A DNA stretch of 64,000 bases from GCA-2731375 sp964631725 (lineage in GTDB: Bacteria; Pseudomonadota; Alphaproteobacteria; GCA-2731375). The first letter of the stretch is position 1, and every line of letters begins with the position of its first letter. This document shows, one piece after another, positions 7,249 through 16,648 of this stretch. The position numbers and the translations under genes are program-made. The notes beneath the pieces are model-generated. The model made no database searches and was not told the origin of the DNA. It worked only from the letters and a program-made list of their open reading frames with translations. The stretch lies in the NCBI GenBank assembly GCA_964631725.1, contig CAZVYX010000025.1, forward strand, positions 1 to 64,000, given 5' to 3'.

Positions 7249-8976
7249 ATGGACATGGTGCAAACCGACATTCTGATCCTGGGCAGCGGCGGCGCCGGCT
7301 TGCTGGCCGCATTGCATGCCCGCAAGGCGAACCCGGACGCCAAGATCACCGTCGCCGTCAAGGGTCTGCTGGGCAAGACCGGCTGCACCCGCATGGTGCA
7401 GGGCGGCTACAACGTCGCCGTGGCGGAGGGCGATTCCGCCGAGCGGCATTTCATGGATACCATCGAGGGCGGCAAATGGCTCAACAACCAGGACCTGGCT
7501 TGGGCCCTGGTCACCGGCGCGCAAACGCGCATCCGCGAGTTGGAGAACGAGCACGGCTGCTTTTTCGACCGTAACCCCGACGGCAGCATGCATCAAAAGG
7601 CCTTTGCCGGTCAGACCTTTGATCGCACCGTACACAAGGGCGATTTGACCGGTATCGAGATCATCAACCGGCTGGCGGAACAGGTCTGGTCGCGGAACAT
7701 CGATCGATTGGAAGATCACCGCGCCGTCGAACTGATCAAGGCCAGGGACGGCAGCGGCCTGGCCGGCGTGCTGATGATCGATATGCGCAGCGGTGGTTTC
7801 CGCTATGTCGCCGCGAAGGCCGTACTGGTGGCGACGGGCGGCGGACCCAGCATGTATCTCTATCATACGCCCTCGGGCGACAAGAGCTGCGACGGCATGG
7901 CCATGTTGCTGCGCGCCGGCCTGCCGTTGCGGGACATGGAGATGGTGCAGTTCCATCCCACCGGGCTCGTGGCCGGGCGGGACACCCGCATCACCGGCAC
8001 CATCATCGAGGAAGGCCTGCGCGGCTACGGCGGACATCTTCTGGCCGGCGATGGCGAACGCTTCATGCACCGTTATGACGAGCGGGAGGAACGGGCGACG
8101 CGGGATATCGTTTCCCGCGCCATGTATGAGGAAATGCGCGCCGGCAATGTCGGCCCGAACGACGGCCTCTATATCACCATGAAACATCTGGACGCCGGGG
8201 AGGTCCGCAAACGCTTCAAGGGCATGGTGGAACGCTGCGCCGATGTGGGTTTCGATCTGGTCGGCGGCGATGTGGAGGTCGTACCCACCGCCCACTACAT
8301 GATGGGCGGCTGCGAATTCAACCTGGATTGTTCAACGGAATTGCCCGGCCTGTTCGTCGCCGGCGAAGATGCCGGCGGCGTTCACGGCGCCAACCGCCTG
8401 GGCGGCAACGGCGTCGCCAACTCCACGGTCTTTGGCGGCATCGCCGGCGAAACCATGGGCGGCTATATCAAGCAAATCCAAGCCATCCCTGATCCGGACC
8501 AAACCGATCTTGATCGGGCCATGGCCCGCTGCCGCCGGCCCCTTGGCAACACAAAGGGCAACGCGGACGACATTCGCCAGCCCCTGTATCAGTGCATGTG
8601 GGATGACGTCGGCATCATCCGGGATGCTGAGTCCCTGGAGCGCGCCGGAAAGATCCTGAAGGATCTGGACACAGGTCTGGGTGAAGTGAGCCTGGACGAG
8701 GGCAATCTGGACTACAATCTTGGTTGGCACGATTGGCTGAATTTGCACAATCTGCTGCTTATATCCGATGTGATCCGGGTTGCCGCGATCGCCAGGGAGA
8801 ATTCCCGCGGCGCCCATTACCGGGCGGATTTTCCCGACGCCGGCGATCTGACAACCTCGCGCTACACCAGGGTCTTTCTGCGAAACGGCGCCATGGATGT
8901 CACGACCGAATCTGTCGAGTTCAACCGGGTGCACCCCAATGGACCAGCCGTAATAGCGAAGGAATCCCAGCCTTGA
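7249..8976 (+). CDS. Succinate dehydrogenase/fumarate reductase flavoprotein subunit (SdhA/FrdA family)
   Basis: This 575-residue flavoprotein of the fumarate reductase/succinate dehydrogenase superfamily has an N-terminal GSGGAG dinucleotide fold at residues 11-16. It has HPTG (His236), the ERATRDIVSR arginine segment, AHYMMGG and GANRLGGNGVANS, which together form the dicarboxylate and FAD sites. The residue that normally carries covalent FAD (the His of a SHTxxAQGG-like motif) is Cys46 here (GCTRMVQGG). FAD is therefore probably non-covalent, as in aspartate oxidase and soluble fumarate reductases, and the reaction may favour fumarate reduction or a related substrate. The operon context still supports a membrane quinone-linked complex. 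Confidence 0.88.
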   Translation: MDMVQTDILILGSGGAGLLAALHARKANPDAKITVAVKGLLGKTGCTRMVQGGYNVAVAEGDSAERHFMDTIEGGKWLNNQDLAWALVTGAQTRIRELENEHGCFFDRNPDGSMHQKAFAGQTFDRTVHKGDLTGIEIINRLAEQVWSRNIDRLEDHRAVELIKARDGSGLAGVLMIDMRSGGFRYVAAKAVLVATGGGPSMYLYHTPSGDKSCDGMAMLLRAGLPLRDMEMVQFHPTGLVAGRDTRITGTIIEEGLRGYGGHLLAGDGERFMHRYDEREERATRDIVSRAMYEEMRAGNVGPNDGLYITMKHLDAGEVRKRFKGMVERCADVGFDLVGGDVEVVPTAHYMMGGCEFNLDCSTELPGLFVAGEDAGGVHGANRLGGNGVANSTVFGGIAGETMGGYIKQIQAIPDPDQTDLDRAMARCRRPLGNTKGNADDIRQPLYQCMWDDVGIIRDAESLERAGKILKDLDTGLGEVSLDEGNLDYNLGWHDWLNLHNLLLISDVIRVAAIARENSRGAHYRADFPDAGDLTTSRYTRVFLRNGAMDVTTESVEFNRVHPNGPAVIAKESQP

Positions 8977-9731
8977 ACATTCGGGCACAGCTCAAATCCG
9001 GCGCGGGCAAGCTGTACGAACAGATTGCGCTCCTGATGCGCAAGCGCATTCAAAGCGGCGCCTGGCCGGCGGGCGGGCGCGTGCCTGTTTTGAGTGAACT
9101 GACCGAGGAATTCGGCGTCGCCGTGGTCACCGTGCGCCAGGCGCTTTCGATCCTGGAGGCGGAAGGTTTGATCTGGCGCCGTCAGGGCAAGGGCACATTT
9201 GTCGCCGAACGCGCCAATCACCACCATTGGATCAGGCTGGGCACCGATTGGACCAGCATGATCCAGGTCTGGGCCACGACGGAGCCGCAAGTTCTGAACA
9301 GCCGGAAAGACGTCGCCCTGCCCGCCGGTTGGGACCAGGATGGCACGCCCGCACCCTCGTACCGGTTTCTCCGCCGCCTGCACAGATCGCACGAAACCCC
9401 CTACGCGGTGTTGAACATCTATCTCGATAGCGAGCTGTGGCGCCTGGACCCCGAGCGTTTCGACACCCAGATGATCATCCCCTTCCTGCAGGACCTGCCG
9501 GGCATCGAGATCGCCGAAGCGCGCCAGACCCTGACCATATCGACCGCTGATCTGGAGATTGCCGAATTGCTTGATATTGCCGTCGGCACGCCGGTGGGCG
9601 AGGTGCGCCGCCGCTTTCTGTCGCGCCAGGGCCGCATTCTATATTCAGGATTGGCCGTTTACCGTGGCGACCTGGTCATGCTGGAAACAGTGCAGAACTT
9701 CGCCGACGGCACGTCAGCGCGGCAAACCTAG
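8973..9731 (+). CDS. GntR-family transcriptional regulator, HutC/UTRA type
   Basis: This 252-residue regulator has an N-terminal winged helix (about residues 10-75; the RVPVLSELTEEFGVAVVTVRQAL recognition region is characteristic of GntR) and a C-terminal UTRA ligand domain. The start chosen is the TTG at 8973, which overlaps the flavoprotein stop as TTGA and has AAGGA about eight bases upstream. A much longer in-frame reading begins at 8724 but lies inside the flavoprotein gene and adds no GntR sequence. As the last gene of the sdh-like operon it may sense a pathway acid and act on the palindrome at 5708-5731. Confidence 0.9.
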   Translation: MNIRAQLKSGAGKLYEQIALLMRKRIQSGAWPAGGRVPVLSELTEEFGVAVVTVRQALSILEAEGLIWRRQGKGTFVAERANHHHWIRLGTDWTSMIQVWATTEPQVLNSRKDVALPAGWDQDGTPAPSYRFLRRLHRSHETPYAVLNIYLDSELWRLDPERFDTQMIIPFLQDLPGIEIAEARQTLTISTADLEIAELLDIAVGTPVGEVRRRFLSRQGRILYSGLAVYRGDLVMLETVQNFADGTSARQT

Positions 9732-9787
9732 ATACATTCAGGCCCTAGCTCCACCCCGATGTTGGACGAACGGACGGTCCGTCGCCC

Positions 9788-11071
9788 TTATTCCCCTCTG
9801 ATATGGCTAATCTCTTCCTGCGCTTCGCCGGCACGGTTCAGGTCGACGCCGTCTTTGCGCAGGCGGGCCTGAATGTCGCCGACATCCAACTCTCGTGGCT
9901 GCTTGCCCTGATCCATGGCAAGTGCCGCGGCAATGCCGGCGGCGTGGCCGGTGGCCATACAATTGCCCATGCTCTTGCCAGCGCTGGCACCAACATGGGT
10001 GGCGGAAACGCACCGACCGGCCATCAGCAATCCGTCAATCTTCTCCGGCACAAGGGCGCCGTAGGGCACATCATGAATTTTCATCGGTTCGAAACGGACA
10101 AAGCCGATATCGAGAAAACCGCTGCGCCAGGCGACCGTGTCATCGGCGCGCCGGCCCTCCATCGCATCTTCTTCAGTCAGAACGTACAGGCCCTTGACGC
10201 GGCGGCGGGGACGGACGCCGACTTGCGGTCCGGTCGCGATCATTTCGATTCCGGCCAGTGCTTCGCCGCCGAATTCACGCATGGCATCGATCATCTGCAC
10301 GGCCTGCCGGCGGCTTTGGCATTCCGCCTCGCTCAACTGCACCGGATCCGTGGCATCGTAGTTGGCGAGGTGCTTGGTGCCGCCATGATTGATGTGAAAG
10401 GAGGTGGAGGTCGGGGAGCGCGTCAGCCGCCATCTTTCAGGTATCAGCGGATATTTTTCCCGTGCCCGGTCAATCAGTTGCCGAATGCCGTCGTCCTGCT
10501 GAAAATTCTTCGCCGCCGCCATGTCGACATTGCCAACTTTCTGGACCAGGGTCAGGGGCGCGGGCTTGTCCATATCCTTCAGCATTTCCGCACCGGCAAA
10601 ATGCGCCACATCACCGTCGCCGCTGCAATCGATGACGACCTCCGCCTGAATTGTCAGCAGGCCATCCGCACTGCCCATGACCACGCCGCTGACACGATCG
10701 CCGGTGACCAGACTGTCAACCACGTGGGCGTGCACCAGGTAGCGGCAGCCAGCCGCGTCCAGCGCATCCAGGATCGCCACCTTGAGATACTCCACATTGC
10801 AGCGCAGTTGGTGCTCGCCGATCCAGACCGCCTTGTCGCCATAGGCGGCAAGGCTTTCGATCAACGCTTCATGAATTGCCGAACGGGGCTGATGGCGCGT
10901 GCGCATCTGGTTGATCGGCATGCCCATGCACATGGCGCCGACGCCGCCAAAGAAGCCGTGTTTTTCCACCAGCATGGTCTCCTTGCCGGCCCGGGCCGCC
11001 GCCAGGGCGGCGCCGACGCCGGCCATTCCGCCGCCAACAACCAACACATCGGTCTGATAAAGTTGTCTCAT
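9788..11071 (-). CDS. FAD-dependent oxidoreductase (FAD_oxidored family)
   Basis: This 427-residue protein has an N-terminal Rossmann motif VVGGGMAGVGAALAAA at residues 10-25, a flavoprotein segment AEVVIDCSGDGDVAHFAG in the middle and a C-terminal FAD-closing region (MAGRCVSATHVGASAGKSMGNCMATG). This combination is typical of the FAD_oxidored group found beside catabolic genes; no substrate can be read from the sequence. It is the last gene of a leftward operon after the acyl-CoA ligase (43-base gap). AAGGA lies just upstream of the ATG. A possible role is oxidation of a hydroxy acid or acyl intermediate of this operon, which is inference. Confidence 0.82.
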   Translation of the reverse strand: MRQLYQTDVLVVGGGMAGVGAALAAARAGKETMLVEKHGFFGGVGAMCMGMPINQMRTRHQPRSAIHEALIESLAAYGDKAVWIGEHQLRCNVEYLKVAILDALDAAGCRYLVHAHVVDSLVTGDRVSGVVMGSADGLLTIQAEVVIDCSGDGDVAHFAGAEMLKDMDKPAPLTLVQKVGNVDMAAAKNFQQDDGIRQLIDRAREKYPLIPERWRLTRSPTSTSFHINHGGTKHLANYDATDPVQLSEAECQSRRQAVQMIDAMREFGGEALAGIEMIATGPQVGVRPRRRVKGLYVLTEEDAMEGRRADDTVAWRSGFLDIGFVRFEPMKIHDVPYGALVPEKIDGLLMAGRCVSATHVGASAGKSMGNCMATGHAAGIAAALAMDQGKQPRELDVGDIQARLRKDGVDLNRAGEAQEEISHIRGE

Positions 11072-11089
11072 TGTCCTTCATCCTGTAAG

Positions 11090-11105
11090 GCGCTCTTGTG
11101 AGCGC
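11090..11105 (-). other. Intercistronic stem-loop between ligase and FAD oxidoreductase genes
   Basis: GCGCTC (11090-11095) and GAGCGC (11100-11105) form a six-base stem with loop TTGT in the short gap of the leftward operon. No T run follows. It may tune stability or expression of the downstream gene. Confidence 0.3.
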
Positions 11106-11114
11106 TCCGCATTT

Positions 11115-12713
11115 CTAGTATCGCGCCGTGACTGCACCCTCAGTGTCCTGTGCATCAATGCCATGGCGTGCTCGGTAGATGCGCTGCATTTCCGCCTTGT
11201 CCACCTTGCCGGTGGCATTGCGCGGCAGCTCGTCAATGAATTCCAGCGCTCGCGGTTTTTTGTATCCGGCAATCAGACCGCGGCAGTGGGCGATAATATC
11301 ATCGGCCTCGACATTGCCGCCCGGCTGGCGGACCACGAAAGCGCAGACGATCTCGCCCCATTCTGGATCTGGCAGCCCGACCACGGCGGCATCCATGATC
11401 TGTGGATGCTCGAACAACGCCTCCTCGACCTCGCGTGAGTAGATATTAAAGCCACCGCTGATGATCATGTCCTTGCTGCGGCCGACGATGAACAAATAGC
11501 CCTCGTCATCCATCCAGCCCAGATCACCGGAATGGAACCAGCCATGGCGGACGTTTTCCTCGTAAAGGCCCGGGCGGCGCCAATAGCTGACGTTTGCCGC
11601 GCCCGTGGCTTCAATGCAGATTTCGCCAACCTCGCCGGGCGGCGGCACGGCATCATCGGCGGAACGGATCTCGATATTGACGTTCAGGCTCGGCCGGCCG
11701 CATGACGCCAGGCGGCGTACTACTTCCTCCGCGCCTTCCAGAATATGCTCGTGGGGATAAAGCACGGTGGCGGGCTGGGGACATTCCGACAGGCCGTAAT
11801 GTTCGCGAAATACCGGCCCAAACAACTCGATGCCACGCTTCAGCACTTCGACCGGCATCGGCGCCGTGCCGTAGTTTATGCGTGCAATTGAGGATAAATC
11901 GAAACGATCCGGGTCCAGCTCTTCGATCAAACGGATCAACATCGTCGGCACCAGGAACAGACTGGTTACCTTTTCACGTTCGATGATCGCCTGCATTTCC
12001 TCCGGCTCGAAATGCGCCATGACAATGTTCCGCGCGCCGCGGATGAAATACGGGATCAGGTAGTTTCCCGCCGCATGGGTTAGCGGTCCCACATGGATCA
12101 TAGAATCCTCAACGCCCAGGCCGTACTCAAGCGCCGTGAAGAAATTGTTCTGCCGGTCGTAATAGCGCTGATAGGGGATTGTTATCCCCTTGGGCTGGCC
12201 CGTCGTCCCGGATGTGTAATGCAGGCGGATCAGATCGCCCGGTTCGACCTGGACCCTGGGCTCGCCATCGCCCGAACGGGCCAACAACGTTGGATAGTCC
12301 TCGGTATCGCCGTGCGACCAGCCAATGCCGTAGACCGCCTTGATACCGTCCAGGCCTTCTACGGCGGCTCTGATGACATCCTCGAATTCCGGACCGGCGA
12401 TAATAATCGTCGGTTCCGCATCCTCAAGGATCTTGCGCTGCTCTGCTGCCGGATAACGGGCGTTGAGCGAAACGTAAGGGACGCCCGCCTTGGCCGCGCC
12501 AATGACCGTATCTAGACTCTCCAGGCAATTGTTCAGCAGCACCGCGACGCGGTGATCACGGTCGAGACCCAGATCGATCATTGCATTGGCCAAGCGATTG
12601 CCGCGCCGGTTCACCTCGGCGAAGCTCAGCCGCTGGTCATTGAAAATAACCGCCTCCCGCTCGCCGTGCTGCCGTGCGGCCCAGGCGAATTCATAGCCCG
12701 CGGTGAATGTCAT
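11115..12713 (-). CDS. AMP-forming acyl-CoA ligase (ANL superfamily)
   Basis: This 532-residue adenylate-forming enzyme has the P-loop-like YTSGTTGQPKG motif, the HYGLSE segment, GWFHSGDLGWMDDEGY and the C-terminal hinge with GRSKDMIISGGFN. The catalytic Lys lies in RNATGKVDKAEM. It should activate a carboxylic acid to its CoA thioester through an acyl-AMP. The ATG at 12713 overlaps the stop of the upstream carboxyltransferase as ATGA, so the longer reading from 12785 is rejected. Co-transcription with a carboxyltransferase suggests a CoA-dependent catabolic route for a short or branched acid; the substrate is unknown. Confidence 0.9.
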   Translation of the reverse strand: MTFTAGYEFAWAARQHGEREAVIFNDQRLSFAEVNRRGNRLANAMIDLGLDRDHRVAVLLNNCLESLDTVIGAAKAGVPYVSLNARYPAAEQRKILEDAEPTIIIAGPEFEDVIRAAVEGLDGIKAVYGIGWSHGDTEDYPTLLARSGDGEPRVQVEPGDLIRLHYTSGTTGQPKGITIPYQRYYDRQNNFFTALEYGLGVEDSMIHVGPLTHAAGNYLIPYFIRGARNIVMAHFEPEEMQAIIEREKVTSLFLVPTMLIRLIEELDPDRFDLSSIARINYGTAPMPVEVLKRGIELFGPVFREHYGLSECPQPATVLYPHEHILEGAEEVVRRLASCGRPSLNVNIEIRSADDAVPPPGEVGEICIEATGAANVSYWRRPGLYEENVRHGWFHSGDLGWMDDEGYLFIVGRSKDMIISGGFNIYSREVEEALFEHPQIMDAAVVGLPDPEWGEIVCAFVVRQPGGNVEADDIIAHCRGLIAGYKKPRALEFIDELPRNATGKVDKAEMQRIYRARHGIDAQDTEGAVTARY

Positions 12714-14260
12714 CGCCGCATGGTCCGCGCCCTGGGGCCAACCATTTCGGGCAACTGCTCGTAGGCATCCTTGATCCAGTCGCACAGCAGCGCCCTGGTA
12801 TCGCGGGGATCGATAATGTCGTTGATGCCGAACCGCTCAGCCGTTCTGAAGGGCGAGGCGTATTGATAGAAATGCTCTTCCAGCTCCTCCGTACGGGCCG
12901 TCGGATCGGGATGATCGGCCAGTTCGCGCCGGTACGCCGCCGCCACGCCGCCTTCAATGGGGATAGAGCCCCAGATCGCCGACGGCCAGGCATAGCGCAT
13001 GTTGATGCCATTGATGCGGCCATGGGCGGCACCGGCAACCCCGAAGGCACGCCGGACAATAATCGAGCACCACGGCGTGTTGCTCTGCTCGATCGCGGCC
13101 AGGGCGCGGATCGCAGCCCGGATGGTCCCGGCCTTCTCCGCCTCAAGGCCGATCATGACGCCGGGCTGATCAAAGAAATTGACGATGGGGATATGGAAGG
13201 TGTCACACAGATCGACGAAGGACTCGATCTTCTGCGAAGACACCAGCGTCATCGCACCGCCGTACTGATAGGGATCATTGGCGAGCACGCCGACCGGATG
13301 GCCGTCGAGCCTGGCCAAACAGGTAATGACCGAGGGACCGTTGTAGCGGCCAATCTCGAAAATCGACCCGCGATCCAGGACGAGCTGCAGAATCCTGCGC
13401 GCCTTGTAGACCCTTCGCCGCTCACGGGGAATGAGCGTCAGCAGCGCCTCTTCCCGCCGTCCGGGATCATCGTCACTGGCCTGAACCGGCGGGATGCGAT
13501 GCACGTTACGGGGCAGGTAGGAGAGAAACTGTTTGGCCTGCGCGATGGCGTCCTCTTCGCCTTCCGCCTCGTTATCAACGACACCGCTTCCGTGGGCATG
13601 AATTTGATAGCCGCCCAGGTCTTCCTTACTGATGGGCTGGTTCATGCCCGCTTCGACCACCGGCGGCCCGGCCGCGAAAACCTGGCTGGTATCCTTGACC
13701 ATGACCGAGAAATGCGAACCCGCGACCTTGATCGCACCCAGCCCGGCACAGGCGCCCATGGCGACGCCAACGACGGGGATTTCGCCCAGCATGTTGGCGC
13801 TGTCCCAGGTACCGTATCCGGGAAGTTTTGTCGCGCCCTGTTGTTCGAGCAGGCGGACACTGCCGCCGGCGGTATCAACCAGACGCACCAAGGGAACCTG
13901 CATGTCCTGCGCCAGACGTTCCGCATAGATCCATTTCTCGGAGATCGCGGATTCGGATGAGCCGCCGCGGATCGTGAAGTCGTCCGCCGATACAACGACG
14001 CGCCTGCCCTTTACCCGGCCTTTTCCGATCACGGAGTTTGCCGGCGTCACCTTTTTCAGGCCGCCGTCGGCATCATATTCTGCGGTACCGGTCAGAGCAC
14101 CAATCTCATGAAATGTATCGGTATCGAACAGTACATCGATGCGCTCCCGTGCCGTCATCTTGCCCAGCTCGTGCTGCCGGGCGATCACCTCGGCCCCGCC
14201 CAAGCCATCGGCAAACTCACGCCGTTTTCGAATTTCCTCTACTTCAGGCTGCCAGCTCAT
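12710..14260 (-). CDS. Acyl-CoA carboxylase carboxyltransferase (beta) subunit, first copy
   Basis: This 516-residue protein of the biotin-dependent carboxyltransferase family (propionyl-, methylcrotonyl- and geranyl-CoA carboxylase beta) has two crotonase-like halves. The N-domain includes ARERIDVLFD and the oxyanion region around LVDTAGGSVRLLEQQG; the C-domain includes LVDLCDTFHIPIVNFFDQPGVMIG. The ATG at 14260 gives the natural MSWQPEVEEI N-terminus. No biotin carboxylase or biotin carrier gene is in this window, so the partner must be encoded elsewhere, or the protein acts as a transcarboxylase/decarboxylase component. A second, diverged copy lies across the divergent promoter. Confidence 0.9.
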   Translation of the reverse strand: MSWQPEVEEIRKRREFADGLGGAEVIARQHELGKMTARERIDVLFDTDTFHEIGALTGTAEYDADGGLKKVTPANSVIGKGRVKGRRVVVSADDFTIRGGSSESAISEKWIYAERLAQDMQVPLVRLVDTAGGSVRLLEQQGATKLPGYGTWDSANMLGEIPVVGVAMGACAGLGAIKVAGSHFSVMVKDTSQVFAAGPPVVEAGMNQPISKEDLGGYQIHAHGSGVVDNEAEGEEDAIAQAKQFLSYLPRNVHRIPPVQASDDDPGRREEALLTLIPRERRRVYKARRILQLVLDRGSIFEIGRYNGPSVITCLARLDGHPVGVLANDPYQYGGAMTLVSSQKIESFVDLCDTFHIPIVNFFDQPGVMIGLEAEKAGTIRAAIRALAAIEQSNTPWCSIIVRRAFGVAGAAHGRINGINMRYAWPSAIWGSIPIEGGVAAAYRRELADHPDPTARTEELEEHFYQYASPFRTAERFGINDIIDPRDTRALLCDWIKDAYEQLPEMVGPRARTMRR

Positions 14261-14320
14261 GATCACTCCGCGGTCGGTCAAGACTCCTCAGTATGACCAA
14301 ATGTTCGAATTGCCGTCAAT

Positions 14321-14338
14321 AAGATTGTTGACAATCTT
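14321..14338. promoter_or_regulatory. Palindromic operator between the two carboxyltransferase genes
   Basis: Perfect eight-base arms AAGATTGT (14321-14328) and ACAATCTT (14331-14338) flank TG in the 145-base divergent gap. The core TTGT-N2-ACAA resembles sites of FCD-type GntR regulators, and an FCD regulator is encoded 1.6 kb downstream at 15923. The repeat also contains TTGACA (14328-14333). Binding here could control both divergent operons. Confidence 0.6.
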
Positions 14339-14405
14339 GCAATCTATTAGTCATCTTACGATACTTGAATGATCAACACGCGGCGAACGCCTAGGAGCCG
14401 ATGCG

Positions 14406-15941
14406 ATGTCATATGAAGAGCGTATTGAGGAACTGGCGCGACGGCACGAAACAGCCGAGGCGATGGGCGGAGAAAAGAAAATCGCCACCCGCCACGCCGA
14501 CGGGCTATTGGATGCACGCCAGCGCATCGATCATCTTTTCGACCAGGGCACCTTCAAGGAAGTTGGCAAATTCGCCACCTCGCTCAACCCCGATGACCGC
14601 GACAAGACACCGGCCGACGGCAAGGTCTCGGGCTTCGGCAAGGTCGACGGGCGCAAGGCGGCGGTGGTTTCGAACGACCTGACGGTAAAGGGCGCCTCCT
14701 CCAACAGTATCAACGGCAAGAAGATTACCTTCATCAAGAATACAGCGACGCGAAACGGCATGCCCATCGTCTTTTTGGGCGAATCCTCGGGCGCCCGTAT
14801 TCCGGACGTCATGGGCGCGGTCTCCATGGGCTTGGGCGGACAAGACGGCGAACAGTATGTGCGCCGGCGCGAAACGCCCTGGGCGGCGGCGGTCCTGGGG
14901 CCCTGTTTCGGCTCCTCCGCCTGGTATGCCTCCCTGTCCGACTTCGTCGTCATGCGCAAGGGCGCCGAATTGGCGGTCTCCTCCGCCAGGGTCACATCCA
15001 TCGCCATCAACGAAGAGGTTGATCCGGAGGAACTTGGCGGCTGGCGCCTGCATGCCGAGACCACGGGACAGATCGATCTGGCGGTCGATACGGATGAAGA
15101 GGCCATCACGGCTATTCGCCGCTTCCTCAGTTACCTGCCCAGCCACAACATGGCGCCGCCGCCGCGGGCACCGGTGCCGGCCGGTTCCGACGCCAGTGCC
15201 GCCGAAATGCTCAATATTGTGCCGGAGGAGCGGCAGAAAACCTACGACGTCCGCCGCGTCATCGAGGCCATTGTGGATAAGGACAGCTTTTTTCCCTTGA
15301 AGGAACGCTACGGCAAGGTCGCGGTGACGGGCCTGGCCCGGCTGGACGGCCATAGCGTCGGCTTCGTCGCCTCCAACCCAAGGGTCAAGGGCGGCGCGCT
15401 CGACCCGGCCTCGTGCGACAAGGTGACGAATTTTCTAGTGTTGTGCGATTCCTTCAATATCCCGGTCATCCTGCTGGTCGATACGCCGGGCTTTCTGGTC
15501 GGTGTCGAGGGCGAGCGGCAAAAGGCGCCGGGCAAGATCATGAACTTCATGCATGCCCTGCAGCTTTGTTCCGTTCCCAAGATCTCCATCGTGACGCGGA
15601 AAACCTATGGTCAGGCCTACCTAAACATGGGTGGCGGGCAGAATTCCGACGAGGTGGCGGCTTGGTATACCGCCGAGATCAGCTTCATGGCGCCCGAGGT
15701 TGGCGTCAGCGTCGTTTATGGCGTTGATCCCGAAAGCGACCCGGAGCGCTACGCGGAGCTGCATCAATCCATGCAGCGCGGCACATCCGCCTACGAACTG
15801 GCGCGCTGCTTCGGTGCCCAGGACGTGATCGATCCCAGGGCGACACGATCTTACCTGATCGAGGCGCTCGATTTTCACCGTTGCGAAATTTCCGACGGCG
15901 TCGGCAAACACGAGATGCGGACATGGCCCACGACTTACTAG
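14406..15941 (+). CDS. Acyl-CoA carboxylase carboxyltransferase (beta) subunit, second copy
   Basis: This 511-residue carboxyltransferase is of the same family as the divergent gene at 12710-14260 but clearly diverged from it. N-half landmarks are DARQRIDHLFDQGTFKEVG and LGESSGARIPDVMG; C-half landmarks are LVLCDSFNIPVILLVDTPGFLVG and TRKTYGQAYLNMGGG. The ATG has AGGAG at 14393-14397, eight bases upstream. It overlaps the following FCD regulator by 19 bases. Two divergently expressed beta subunits without an alpha subunit suggest either two alternative specificities sharing a remote biotin carboxylase, or a non-canonical role. Confidence 0.9.
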   Translation: MSYEERIEELARRHETAEAMGGEKKIATRHADGLLDARQRIDHLFDQGTFKEVGKFATSLNPDDRDKTPADGKVSGFGKVDGRKAAVVSNDLTVKGASSNSINGKKITFIKNTATRNGMPIVFLGESSGARIPDVMGAVSMGLGGQDGEQYVRRRETPWAAAVLGPCFGSSAWYASLSDFVVMRKGAELAVSSARVTSIAINEEVDPEELGGWRLHAETTGQIDLAVDTDEEAITAIRRFLSYLPSHNMAPPPRAPVPAGSDASAAEMLNIVPEERQKTYDVRRVIEAIVDKDSFFPLKERYGKVAVTGLARLDGHSVGFVASNPRVKGGALDPASCDKVTNFLVLCDSFNIPVILLVDTPGFLVGVEGERQKAPGKIMNFMHALQLCSVPKISIVTRKTYGQAYLNMGGGQNSDEVAAWYTAEISFMAPEVGVSVVYGVDPESDPERYAELHQSMQRGTSAYELARCFGAQDVIDPRATRSYLIEALDFHRCEISDGVGKHEMRTWPTTY

Positions 15942-16648
15942 TCCCTGCGCTCGATTGGCGCCTGGTGGCCGAGGCCCGGCCCCTTTCGGTGCCCGAACAG
16001 GTCGCCGAACGCATCAGCCAGGCGGTCCTGCACGGCGAATACAGGCCGGGCCAACGTGTGCCGGAGCAATCCATCGCCGATCAATATCAGATCAGCCGGG
16101 GCCCGGTTCGTGAAGCCTTGCGTCTGCTGGAGAGCGAGGGTGTGATTGAAATCCTGCCCCGGCGGGGCGCCCACGTTACCTCGCTCACCGTCAGGGAAGT
16201 GACCGACATCTTCAACATACGGGCCGCCCTGGCCGGCCTGAGCGTGCGCCTGACCTGCGGGAACATGCAGCCGGACGATTTGGTGCAGATCAAGTCATGG
16301 GTCGCGCGGTTGAGCGAGATTTGCGCCACGCCCGATGCGACGGAGGAATATGTCGCCATTAGTTTCCGCCTGAGCCTTTTCATGGGCCGTATTTGCGGCA
16401 ACGAACGTCTTTATGAAATGCTGCGCTCCCTCTCGCGCCAGACCGTGCGTTACTCCAGGTTGGGGCTGGCCACACGGACCCGGCGCCAGCGTTCGGCCAA
16501 AACCTGGCGCGCCATGCTGCGGGCGATGGAAAAGGGTGATGCCGAAGGCGCCGAGCGGGCCAGCCGCACCCTGGTCGGAGCTTCCCGCGATGCCGCCATT
16601 CGATGTCTCGAAACAGAGACCGGCAAGCAGCAAGATGCGGCCCTATAG
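15923..16648 (+). CDS. GntR-family transcriptional regulator, FCD type
   Basis: This 241-residue protein has an N-terminal GntR winged helix (about residues 20-85; IADQYQISRGPVREALRLLESEGVIEI is the recognition part) and an all-helical FCD effector domain. The start at 15923 (MAHDLL) overlaps the carboxyltransferase end by 19 bases; a longer reading from 15881 is less likely. FCD regulators usually respond to small organic acids. The palindrome at 14321-14338 is its probable operator, implying autoregulation of this operon and control of the divergent one. Confidence 0.88.
   Translation: MAHDLLVPALDWRLVAEARPLSVPEQVAERISQAVLHGEYRPGQRVPEQSIADQYQISRGPVREALRLLESEGVIEILPRRGAHVTSLTVREVTDIFNIRAALAGLSVRLTCGNMQPDDLVQIKSWVARLSEICATPDATEEYVAISFRLSLFMGRICGNERLYEMLRSLSRQTVRYSRLGLATRTRRQRSAKTWRAMLRAMEKGDAEGAERASRTLVGASRDAAIRCLETETGKQQDAAL

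Noticed and set aside
7174..8295. Long antisense reading frame over the flavoprotein gene (also 9803-11101 +, 12707-13960 +, 18095-19342 -, 27994-29046 -, 35695-37290 -)
   Set aside because: Each lies opposite a gene with clear family motifs, has low-complexity composition and no recognisable domain. They are consequences of high-GC codon bias.
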